Source: Pyrenochaeta sp. MPI-SDFR-AT-0127 (taxonomy: Eukaryota > Ascomycota > Dothideomycetes > Pleosporales > Cucurbitariaceae). From it: a stretch of DNA of 64,000 nt. Position numbers and translations under genes: made by a program. Location: assembly GCA_020747015.1 (NCBI GenBank), contig JAGTJM010000033.1:186001-250000 (forward strand), in the 5' to 3' direction. Below are positions 11,523 through 21,558 of the stretch, in pieces. Numbering within the stretch: the first letter of the stretch is position 1; the number at the start of each line of letters is the position of its first letter. Under the pieces are notes generated by a model. It had not been told where the DNA came from and did not search any database. It saw only the letters and a program-made list of their open reading frames with translations.

Positions 11523-11981
11523 ATGTGTAGAGGGACATGAATCTGTCGGTATGGCTTCAGGCCATGATAGTGAATTGCATTTGGCGGAGTATCATAGTAA
11601 TGCCCAATTGGAAAATTCTTCTGGTCCATTTGGACTGTTCAAGATTGACCATGATGCCGTGCCAAGATGAAGTCGCAGGACTGGACGCTGTATTTCTGAA
11701 GGTAGTGTTCGACTCCCGAGCCTTCCGAATCGGGCCTAAGAAAGGAAGGACCACGAACATGAGGCAGCACGTGACCAGCCCGGTAGCGCTCGCGCTAAAA
11801 TCTTCGTGGGGTCGAATGGGCGCCGTTGCCAACTCGATAATTTGGGCGCAATAACAAACAACATCCCCCCCAAATTCACCACCCCTTGCTCCAGCACTGC
11901 ACGCATCCTCGTCGCATAGCCACCGAGTCATCTCAAGGAAGCAGAACATCGCCCAGAGTACCGGCAACATCGCTATCCATC
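11523..11981. other. Intergenic, promoter of the EB1 gene
   Basis: No gene seen. The last 120 bp are C/A-rich (CCCCCC, CACC), as in many fungal housekeeping promoters and leaders. Confidence 0.55.
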
Positions 11982-13025
11982 ATGGGTGAATCAAGGTACG
12001 GCCATTTGAGGGGTCCAGAGTCGACAAAGTCGGCTTTTCAGGCACCCGCCACCATGCTGCAGACGGCTGCTAACTGTGCACCCTTTGTAGACAAGAACTC
12101 GTCGCCTGGTTAAACAATCTCCTCCAGCTCAACATCACAAAGGTCGAACAATGCGGGACTGGGTATGTCACACATATACACATGACTAGTCGAGGGGCAC
12201 CACGGCCTCGTGGCAACACAAGGGTATGTGCTGACGGATAGGAACAGAGCAGCGCTTTGCCAGGTTTTTGACAGTATCTTTTGTAAGCCTTTACCGAGAG
12301 TTCTACCTGGAAAACAACGCTGACACCTGCAGATGATGTTCCCATGTCGCGAGTCAAGTTCAACGCAAACACCGAATATGCATACCTGCAAAATTTCAAA
12401 GTATTGCAGAGTACGTCAATGTCCACTTTCTGAGTACCTTACAAACACAGGAAAGGCTCCATCCTTTGTAGCATGCTGACAATCAACAGATACGTTTGCC
12501 AAACACCAGATCGACAAGCCCATCCGAGTCGAGTCGCTGGTAAAGTGCAAGATGCAGGACAACCTGGAATTCCTCCAGTTCGTCAAGCAGTACTGGGACC
12601 AGCATTTCCCCGGCCACGACTATGACCCTCTTGCTCGCCGCAAGGGACAGGGCGGTATCACCACCGGGCCTGCTGCCTCTCGCGCCCCGCCTGCCTCCGC
12701 CGCCCGACGAGCACCAGCTGCCAGCAACACTGCTGCGCCTAGGACACGCACACCGCTCAGTGCTGGAGGAGGTGCCGCGAGTGCTGCCCTACGAGAGGAG
12801 AACTCACAACTGAAGGAGACTGTCACCGGCCTTGAGCGCGAGCGCGACTTTTATTTCAGCAAGCTGCGCGACATTGAGCTCCTCATCCAGCAGGCGATGG
12901 AGGCAGATCCCGAGCTCGAGAAGGATGAGGGTCTACTCAAGCAGATTCAGAACATCCTGTACTCGACCGAAGAAGGTTTCGAGATCCCACCAGAGGCCGA
13001 GGGCGTCGAAGAGGAGACGTTCTAG
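11982..13025 (+). CDS. Microtubule plus-end binding protein EB1 (Bim1/Mal3 homologue)
   Basis: Five exons: 11982-11995 (14 nt), 12091-12162, 12248-12282 (35 nt), 12333-12410 and 12490-13025; 244 residues. Residues 1 to about 110 form a calponin-homology domain (RQELVAWLNNLLQLN; CQVFDSIFYDVPMSRVKFN; NFKVLQNTFAKH) that binds growing microtubule ends. An Ala/Pro/Arg-rich basic linker follows, then a coiled coil and EB-homology dimerisation domain (REENSQLKETVTGLERERDF, then FSKLRDIELLIQQ), and an acidic tail ending EEETF, like the EEY/F tail that recruits CAP-Gly partners. All hallmarks are intact. The many short 5' exons are usual for fungal EB1 genes. Confidence 0.95.
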
Positions 13026-15816
13026 GTGGGCGATTCGATCCTTTCAAGCGTGGAAAGCGACCTCGAAAAGGTGCTGACTCACGCTGAGCACTTGCTTGAG
13101 CAAACCAAGTGGGCGTCTGGAGAAGAAGACATGTTCTGAGCGCGTAGACGGAAATTGCATTGGGAGCGGGGAGGAATACCACTTTTCTTGGGGGTCAGCG
13201 TCCCGCCATTTGACGAGTTATGAGTCGCATGACAAGGGGACGTGTTTAATATGACAGAGGTGATAGACGGGGATGGCACATGGGTGGTGTGTATTCATTC
13301 CAGCCATGTCTTTGTCGCTCTTTTGTCTCGAGCATCACTTAGGCAAGGAGTAGCATGAGATGGCGCAGAAATAACAAGGATCTTATTTACGTCGCCTTTC
13401 CAAGACCGCATGCTTTCACATCCAGCGACACATTTATTGGCAGACACCAAGTTTCCTTTTCCCCTGTCCATTTCTCCTTTCAGAATTGCATTGCACGCTA
13501 TGAGTCCCCTTTACTTCCACCCTTTCTTATCTCATCTCTCAGAAGTTAATGTCTAGAATATACCTCAGCACCCGCGTACCCAAACAGCCCGAATCCCATT
13601 GAGTTTGATACCTCGTCTATGAGTTTAGATTCGAGGTATGCAAAGTATGTGCTTATTGTAACCAGAGGTATGGTTTTTGCCCCTAGGCTTGAGTTTTGAG
13701 GACTATACACGTCCGCTTGCACCAGGCCAGTAGACCATTCTTGTTCCTGGGTAGTATATGGATATATGTTTCGACTGTGTGCGCAGATCAGTTTCGTCTA
13801 ATTCATTTGCCCTTGTCTACTTTGTTAGAAGGCTCCCTTCTGAGCTCTCTATGCTCGTCTCTCCACTGGAGTTCTCTATTGTGATGTCACATTCTGCTGA
13901 TTTACGTCATAACAGTACGTCTGGATCAGTAAGTGAAAGTGATGATTCGATACATATATAAATCTTGACTCTTGTGGTTGAAGGATTGCATATTCTTGCT
14001 GCTGTACAGTGTGATAGAGGTAGAGGAGATGATTGTAGAATGAGCTCGATAATCTGTGTCTGTTGGAACAATTTCTTAACCAGTAACATGGACTTCGTAC
14101 TGCACATCGATTGTGCCGTGTATCTCGATTCATTGACTGGGCCGGCCAGACGTAATTACCTTGAATGGATCTCATGAAGCATGAGACAAGTTTCGCCCTC
14201 AGTCACCCCCAAGCTGCCCGCCCAACGCAGCCATAGCTTGTTGTTCGCTCAACGAGAGCTTGCCTTTACCGATACCCCAGTAGTGTTCCCGAGTGCCAGA
14301 ACGCCATCCATAACCTTGATTCTGGTGTCCTGTTGAACAAGTGACACTACCCTGCAACTGGGCGTGAGTAATGTTGTTCTGTTGACAAGTCGCCACCCAT
14401 GCCTTTCGTCACTCATACCTTTAACAAGCAGCATGCCCACCACTTGTTGTCATAGCATCGAATGGGATCTTTCACCCACTGTGGATGCTCGCATGGATGA
14501 GAAGTTGTCCACGCGCTTAGATCAGAACAACAGACGAGCCGCTGGGTGGGACAAATGAGACCGCGGCTGTGAGTGCTGGAAGTGATCCAATCAATAGGGC
14601 TGGCAATATAAGCCAGAGCGAAGGGGGGAAAAGTGATAAGGAGAATATGATGACTGAACATATCAAGGGATGTATGAGAATTGGTAAATGGAAAATGAGA
14701 ATTGATAAGATGGAAGACTGGTGATTGTGTTGTTCGCGGGAGTCGCGATAATCATGCATTTTGAAGTGTAGTACCAGTCGTGACCATGCTCCGAGCGACG
14801 ATGTGGTGCAACGAGGATTGGAAGGCCTGATTTGCTTGCCATGACCTGTCATGAGCTCTGATAAGACGTAGAGCTACTCTGACTTGAAAATACATATCTG
14901 GACTTCGAATTCTATGTGAATCAGCCTCCTGTTTGTGATCTGAACCTTTACGAGCTGGGCTCAAGTCAAACTTAAGTAAAGCATATGGGCCAGCTTGTTC
15001 AGCTACGCTAGTCCATGCTGTATTCTGCATGCTTCTAAAAATGGTTGAAATGTCAGCCCGGGGTTTCTTCTTCCGAATTCGACTGGAGATCTTTGCCACA
15101 GTCAAGGGCTCCAGAACATTCGCGTAACAAGACATTGAGAGGTCAGGTCGGTGTGTCATATCGTTTGTCTGGCCGCCGACAAGTAGATTGTATGTAGTGG
15201 TAACTGACTTGGGACACTGCGTGATCTCAATGCACTAAGACTTGCCGGTACAATGAATGGAATCGTTTACTTAAAGCTTAACTCTGGGGTGCAGAATTGT
15301 GGAGCAAGTGTTTCCAAATGATGAAAAGTATATTAGGTTGCATACGAGAGGGCATCAGGTCATGGTGGTGAAGGCGTCGGATGATGGCCGTGGTGTAGGA
15401 AGCGGAGAAAGATCGTCCGCCCAAGCCTCTAAACCCCTTTGGGTGAATACGCTAAGGTACCCCAACGACTCGCGCCGCAGGATCATTATGCAGCTTTTAC
15501 TCCCCGCAAGACCAGCGGCGATCTAGGCGCCTTGCATTTTGACTTGCTCACCAAAGGGCTTTACCAGCTATGACCTCAGGCAGGGAGGAAGACACCCACG
15601 TGCTGCAGCACCCCGCATTTTTGCTACCCCTCCTGACTTCATAGCTCTGGGCGATTTCGGACTCGACGCGTTGCTATAACTTAGCCATGGCGCCGCCAAC
15701 ATGCTTCTACTACTCCCCATTTCTGCTCAATTCTACTTTTGGAGCCTTTTTACCCCCAATTCGTCTTCAATTGGCCTCGCACACCTTTCCAAGCACTCGC
15801 GCACTTGACCTTCATC
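13026..15816. other. 2.8-kb gene-poor intergenic region
   Basis: No domain, splice pattern, tRNA or transposon recognised on either strand. The sequence 13560-14150 is AT-rich and 14150-15250 is mixed. The final 150 bp is pyrimidine-rich and serves as promoter and leader of the alpha/beta hydrolase gene. Confidence 0.5.
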
Positions 15817-17301
15817 ATGTCTGGCTGGTCTGACCTTCCGGCCGCCCTAAAGGAAAGCTCGGACAAGTTCACAAAGCTCCTCCAGTCCGACGCCCAGCTC
15901 AAAGCATTCACAACCACAGACGCCATTGACAAAGCCGTGACATTTGGCATCAAGTCAAGTGGTTCTGACAACACTGTGCTCGTTACCGTCGCCAATGGCA
16001 GCGTAAAGAATAGCACTGGCACTTCAAAAGATGCTTTGTTCACACTATCCGCGCTCCCAGAGCAATGGGAACAGCACTTCAAGGAGGTCCCTGCTATGCC
16101 ATACCAAAGCTACTGGGGAATGTTTGGGATGAACATCAAGCAAAAAGGCATCGAGGTCCTTGGCGATCAAACCGCATACGCGCAGTGGACTCATGTTTGG
16201 AGACGCGTGCTGGAACTTGCCCATGACGCTCAATGTGGCCCCATGAAAGAAGATGAACAGCCTGAACCTGAGAATGACTACCTCACCGGCCGCTACATCT
16301 ACCTCGAAGCGCCGGTTTGGGGCCGATCCAAGGTTTTCTACGAGTACTCTGGCGAGGGAAAGCAACACATCGTCTTCCTTCACACTGCCGGCAGCGACAG
16401 TCGACAGTATCATGGCGTCATGAACGACCCGAAGATGCGCAAGAGATGCACCATGTATGCTTTTGATCTGCCAGGCCATGGTCGAAGCTTTCCCTCAAAG
16501 AACTACTCCCCCGGCGCTCACACAAATACTGAAGACAGCTACGTTGGAATCATTGCGGCGTTTGTCAAGGGTTTGAATCTTCGAAGACCAATTATTTGCG
16601 GCGCGAGCATGGCTGGCCAGGTTTGCCTGGCAGTAGCTCTGCGTCACAGGGAAGTTGGTGCAGGAGGTACCATTCCTCTTCAGGGGTATGTGTGTGTGTA
16701 TTCATTAGATGGCAAAAGCTAACCCGTACAGTTCGGAGTATTTGAACATGGAGCGTCAGTGGTATGATCGCTCACCATACGTGAATCAATCGCTGTTCAA
16801 CCCAGAATGGATATATGGCGTACGAACAACCAGTTGCCTTATTCATTCCATGGCTAACAAAATTAGATGATGTCCCCGACCGCTCCCCAGGCCAACAAGC
16901 AGCTCATCTGGCACTTGTACAGCGCTCAAGCTTACGGGGTAGGTTCAACCTCACTTCTTTCCTATCCACTCACTAACACTATCCAGATCTTCCACGGCGA
17001 TCTCGACTTCTACTTCGGCGGCTGGGACGGGCGTTCGCGCGTAGCCTCCATCGACACGCAAAACTGCCCCGTGTACATGCTGACGGGCGAGTACGACTGG
17101 TCCAACACACCAGAGATGGCACAAAAGACGGCAGACAAGATACCAGGGGCCATGCACAAGGCCATGCCCGACCTCGGCCATTTCCCCGCAACGGAAAACC
17201 CCGCCAAGTTTATTCCTCATCTTCTCGAGGCGATTGATCATATTCAGAAGGTTAGGAGCGAGAGTTTGAGCACAATGCGTTTGGGCAATGGCACAGATTG
17301 A
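15817..17301 (+). CDS. Alpha/beta-hydrolase with N-terminal extension
   Basis: Four exons: 15817-16685, 16732-16819, 16867-16938 and 16987-17301; 447 residues. The hydrolase fold occupies about 180-445. The oxyanion loop is in FLHTAGSDSRQYHG, the nucleophile is Ser264 in GASMAG, a probable acid is in GEYDWSN, and the His is in DLGHFPATENP. Residues 1-150 (from SGWSDLPAALKESSD) have a pattern reminiscent of an SCP2-like lipid-binding fold (LFTLSALPEQW; MNIKQKGIEVLG), but that is my inference. No signal peptide is seen, so a cytosolic or peroxisomal esterase is likely. The substrate is unknown. An upstream in-frame ATG at 15739 would add 26 residues. Intron 3 is 48 nt and open in frame. Confidence 0.85.
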
Positions 17302-17758
17302 GCATATGTTATTACTGGTTGTGCGTACAGCAAAACGTGAGCTCAAGTAGTAACAAATTTGATAACCGTTATTTGACTGTATCGACAACTTCGCACCTAC
17401 TATCAGAGGAAATATGTCATAATATTCATTGAATGTGCAGAGGGTTATAATTGGTCGTCGAGGAATTCTGTTGGAACTCTACACTATCAGCTTGACTTCC
17501 TTGGCTATCCAGCATTCCCTTCCAATATTCACGATTACTACATGCACTCTTGGCAAAAGTCATCTAGAAGCGATTTCAGACCCAAGGCACATTCACCTCA
17601 TCGCAATTGTTAAGCATAATATCTAGAAAAGCGGATAAATGTATAAGGGTATCATATATGTTTGTTTATCCTGTTAATTACTCCCGTTGTATGCAAAGTG
17701 TACGTGTACATTCATTCCATGTCATTTCTCAATATGCTGCACTTTCCGTTAAACCCAT
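17302..17758. other. Convergent intergenic region
   Basis: AT-rich 3' ends of the alpha/beta hydrolase gene (+) and the Vam7 gene (-). Nothing else seen. Confidence 0.6.
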
Positions 17759-18889
17759 TCAGCGGATTTTACCAATTCTCTTCTTCGCAATTTTGATTTT
17801 GCCGTCGACGCGTTCAACGTCCTCGTCGAGAAGTCCAAGCAGGGCGTTTTGCTCTATCAGCTCTGTATTGATTTGGACGCCCATTTCTCTCATGCGCCGG
17901 GCGACCGTGGCCAGGTCGACGAGATCCTCGTCTTGCTCTTGGATGATTTGCTTTTGCAGTTGTAAGACGCCTTCGTTGTCCAGCTCGCGCGTTTTGTCGG
18001 TTTCTTGGGCGGGCGCGCCGAGGACGCGGCGGCCAGAGGGCTTGGCTGCGCCTTTGAATAGGCCAGCTTTTTGCTCTGCAGTTACGGCGGCTGAGGATGT
18101 CGATGCTGTGGAACCGGAGCCAGAGATGGCTGCTTTGACGGCCATGCTGTTTAGTACGCTCTCCAAGCCGTCTCTTTCCTTTCTTAGCCCGCTAATCATA
18201 TCTCGCCTCCTCCTTATTTCTCCCTCACCCAACTTCTCGCCTGACCACTCGTCGCTGCTGCTCCCAGTCAAGCGGCCCAGGCCCTCGTCCAAAGCAGAAA
18301 TTAGGGTGCCAGCCCGGACGAGGCTGGACTTTGCCTTTGCGGCCGCATCATGCTGTGCCGTGGCCGCTGTGGCCTGTTCCCTCGCTGTCAGCCAGCGCCT
18401 TGCATCCTGAAGCGAAGATTTTAGATCAGCATGCTTGTCCAGCCAGTCTGAACTGTCCCGCACTCTGTCCTTGCCAAACTGGCTTCCAGGGAACCCCGCC
18501 GGCCGCTTCCCATCCTTATCATCTAGGTCCAAGAAACTTCGATACGCTTTTGCGACGCGCCACCGCCCATCCTCGGCACCCTCTATCGCCCGTAAGTACT
18601 CCTCCAGGCCTGATCTACGCTTCTCGATGGCTTCTGGCGACCCTGCTGTGTTTCCTAGGCCTAGGAATCCACCGAGCCATGACTTTGGGGGCAGGCTCGC
18701 AGGCGGTGCAGATCCAACTTCTGACCGTAGGGCGGCGTCGAGTGCAGAGAAGTCAGAGTAGCGTTTCTTCACGCTGGTGGTGGCGCGGGGAAATGGGTGC
18801 TCGATTCGGATCGTGTATTCTGTGTAAGGCTTGCCATGTTCGGGCGTCTGATCGTGTGCTGTCGGTATGCTGATCTTTAGAGGCGCCAT
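17759..18889 (-). CDS. PX-domain SNARE Vam7 homologue
   Basis: Intronless, 376 residues from the ATG at 18889. An N-terminal PX domain (about 1-125; TEYTIRIEHPFPRATTS then KKRYSDFSALDAALR) binds PI3P on the vacuole. A C-terminal Qc-SNARE motif of about 60 residues (VDLATVARRMREMGVQINTE, then DEDVERVDGKIKIAKKRIGK) contains the zero-layer Gln. There is no transmembrane segment, as in yeast Vam7, which is recruited through PX to drive vacuole fusion with Vam3, Vti1 and Nyv1. The middle is Ala/Ser-rich and variable. The frame runs upstream to 19027, but residues before MAPLKISIP are low-complexity and not typical of the family, so the shorter start is preferred. Confidence 0.9.
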   Translation of the reverse strand: MAPLKISIPTAHDQTPEHGKPYTEYTIRIEHPFPRATTSVKKRYSDFSALDAALRSEVGSAPPASLPPKSWLGGFLGLGNTAGSPEAIEKRRSGLEEYLRAIEGAEDGRWRVAKAYRSFLDLDDKDGKRPAGFPGSQFGKDRVRDSSDWLDKHADLKSSLQDARRWLTAREQATAATAQHDAAAKAKSSLVRAGTLISALDEGLGRLTGSSSDEWSGEKLGEGEIRRRRDMISGLRKERDGLESVLNSMAVKAAISGSGSTASTSSAAVTAEQKAGLFKGAAKPSGRRVLGAPAQETDKTRELDNEGVLQLQKQIIQEQDEDLVDLATVARRMREMGVQINTELIEQNALLGLLDEDVERVDGKIKIAKKRIGKIR

Positions 18890-19916
18890 GCTGGGAGAAA
18901 GTCGGGGGTGTATGAAGAAGGGTGAAGGGAGGGTGTAGAGGTTGGGCTGGTGTGTGGATGCAGGCAGTGGTGTTTTGGAATGACCGGTGCCTGTTGTGGT
19001 CGCGTGCAGCGTGCCCAACAAGGCCAACTCCTGCTCGCGTGCTAGCAGAAAACGCGTGTGATATCTCCAGGTGCTTGAACAAAACGCTCCAGCTCAAGAA
19101 AACAGAATCTATCTTGGGCCAAAAAGTGGAGAGACCTGCTTGAGAACAAGAACAAGGGTCCACCTTGTGTTGACGTAGTTGCGCTGCAGCCGCGGCGCGC
19201 TAATGCCACATGCCACGTGCATGAGCTTGGCCTTCCACCTCGAGTCAACCTCCAAAGCCTGGCCGCCACAACTCCACGATACTTTGCAAAATTCTAGATT
19301 GTGGCCTCTCCACTCGTTCCGCAGAAGCTGGGCCGGACAGCCAGGTCGGCTGGGGTCATGCAATGAGGCCAAGAGTCACAACACCACATGACCTGGCACA
19401 CCACTCGTACACCATGACCCTCTTGAACCAATTCACTCTCCAGGCTTCGTATTTTAAGGTGTCAGCACGCTTCCAGCGCTTCAACGAGCCAGGTCGCGCC
19501 TATGTCGCAATGCAGATTTCTATGGCATCTTCGCATCGTCTTTAGTCCGTCCTGTCATAAGGGAGTTGTAGTCAGTATGCTGGTCAGCCAAGAAACGCCT
19601 GGCCCCTCTCATTCGTGGACTTCTTCGTGAAACACCCAGTCGGAGATTTCCTCCACTTTATTCATCCTCCATCATTGGAGGAAGCTTCGCAACTGCCACC
19701 AGGCACACCTCGCGGGAATACATTGATAGCATTTTGGGCAATTCTCCGTATGGCGTTTGAGGGGTACCTGAGCACTAGACAATGGCGACAATATGTGGAA
19801 ATGGGGAAAAAGTACATATGCTGGTCCTGGTCCGCCTCCTGGAACTGGCTATCCTGAGCACCTCGTTCATCCACTTCACTTCTTGTAAATATCTAGTTCG
19901 TTGATCGACCTTCACC
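18890..19916. other. Divergent intergenic region between Vam7 and the pectate lyase
   Basis: About 1 kb that must carry both promoters. No gene or repeat seen. The segment next to the lyase is A/T-richer with a short pyrimidine leader. Confidence 0.55.
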
Positions 19917-21165
19917 ATGCAGCTCACTGTGCTTCAAACCATCTACCTTCTCCTTCCCTCCGTGTTTGCGGCAACCATCTATGTTGCCCCAACCGGTTCT
20001 GACAGTGCTGCTGGATCACTAGCCGCACCACTCAAGTCCATCCAAGTCGCCGTTGACAAGGCGGTGGCTGGCGACATCATCTACCTCCGTGGCGGAACCT
20101 ACAGCCCGACCAAGAACATCCAGATCAAGAAGTCTGGTACATCTTCTGCTCCCTACACGCTTGCTGCCTACCAGTCCGAGGTCCCAGTCATCGATGGCGA
20201 GGGTCTTCCCAGCACACCTGCCCCTGTTGGTGGCAGTGTCGCAGCCGCAGACCGCGGTATCTTGCACGTCGAGAACGCAAACTACTGGAGGTTCATTGGT
20301 CTTGAGCTGAAGAACGGACCATACGGTGTTTACGCAACCGCGTCCAGCAACAACATCTTCGACCGCCTCGTTACCCACGACAACTACGAGACCGGCTTCC
20401 AGCTCCAAGGCGCCAGCGCCAACAACCAGATCCTGTACCTCGACTCGTACAACAACCGTGACCCCAGGAAGAACGGCGAGAGTGCCGACGGTATCGGTAT
20501 CAAGGAGGGAACCGGCGAGGGCAACATCCTCCGGGGCGCTAGGCTCTGGAACAATGTCGACGATGGCCTAGATCTCTGGTACGTTTAGCTCAATTACCCT
20601 GCCCCATTCATCGCGCTAACAATTCCACAGGGAGTTCAAGTCCAAGGTCACCATTGTTGACACCATCGCCTGGGGCAACGGCTTCAACCGCTGGAACTTC
20701 CCCGACTTCGCCGGAGACGGCAACGGCTTCAAGCTCGGCGGCGGCGACGCAGCCGACAAGAAGTCTGCCGACCACAGCGTGACAAACTGCATTGCCTTCT
20801 CCAACGCCGCAAAGGGCTTCACCGACAACTCGCAGCCAGGCAACTTCCTCCTCCAGCGCAACACTGCCTGGAACAACCCCGACGTCGGCTTCAACGTCAA
20901 GACCGCCGTCGCCACCATCAACAGCAACATTGCCGCTAAGAACAAGGGCTCCACCACAAACTCTGCACAGGTCAGCCTCAGCAGTAGCCAGAAGCTCAGC
21001 GGAAACTCGTGGTCTGCTAGCGCCACCTGGTCCGACAGCAGCTTCAAGAGCGTCGATGTGAGCCTTGTCCAGGGCAAGAGGGCCGCCAACGGCAAGATTG
21101 CTGCAAGCAACTTCTTGCTTCCTGCGAGCGGCGCGGCGATTGGCGCCACCACCGCTTGGTCTTGA
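19917..21165 (+). CDS. Secreted pectate lyase-like beta-helix protein (PL9 family)
   Basis: Exons 19917-20578 and 20631-21165, with a 52-nt intron (GTACGT...CACAG) splitting the codon of Trp221; 398 residues. Residues 1-18 are a signal peptide (QLTVLQTIYLLLPSVFA). The rest is a right-handed parallel beta-helix with the PL9 hallmarks: the opening IYVAPTGSDSAAGSLAAPLK, then DSYNNRDP, GESADGIGIKEGTGEGN and LWNNVDDGLDLW (acidic residues that would bind Ca2+), and NGFKLGGG with Lys255 as candidate catalytic base. PL9 enzymes cleave polygalacturonate by beta-elimination outside the cell. Length and motifs are complete. It fits the plant-wall-degrading theme of its neighbours. Confidence 0.88.
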
Positions 21166-21558
21166 ACGACTCGTGTGGTCCGTTGTGGATGATTGGCCGA
21201 AGCTGAAGTAATTATCGTTCTAGTGTATATATTCGTTTTGTGTGGCGCAGGGCATGAGTTGTAGATAGCCTGTATATAGAAGATGCCGCCTGGTTTTAGA
21301 TTAGATGCAAGAAATAATGTGGATCTACTTGTTTAAACAATATCGTCTCATGGGCACCATTGCGCAATTCAGCCACACCGATAAGTAGAAGTGTGAAATC
21401 GTTAGATATTGTGTTCTGTCTATGCCACCAATCATCATCTACGCCTTTGGGTATCAAGCCGGCCTCGGGGGTGTGTAACTCATGTACAAGAAAACTGAAA
21501 CCTGTCCTCTGCTCTCCGTCGAATCCGCGAACCATGGACCATGCACGTGAGGACTAGC
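21166..21558. other. Convergent intergenic region
   Basis: 3' ends of the pectate lyase (+) and the glycosidase (-). No other feature seen. Confidence 0.6.

Noticed and set aside
13026..15816. Overlapping short frames, including one of 135 codons at 14752-15159 (-)
   Set aside because: No recognisable domain or splice structure; treated as non-coding.
18890..19027. N-terminal extension of the Vam7 homologue
   Set aside because: Low-complexity residues ahead of a standard PX-domain start; the ATG at 18889 is preferred.
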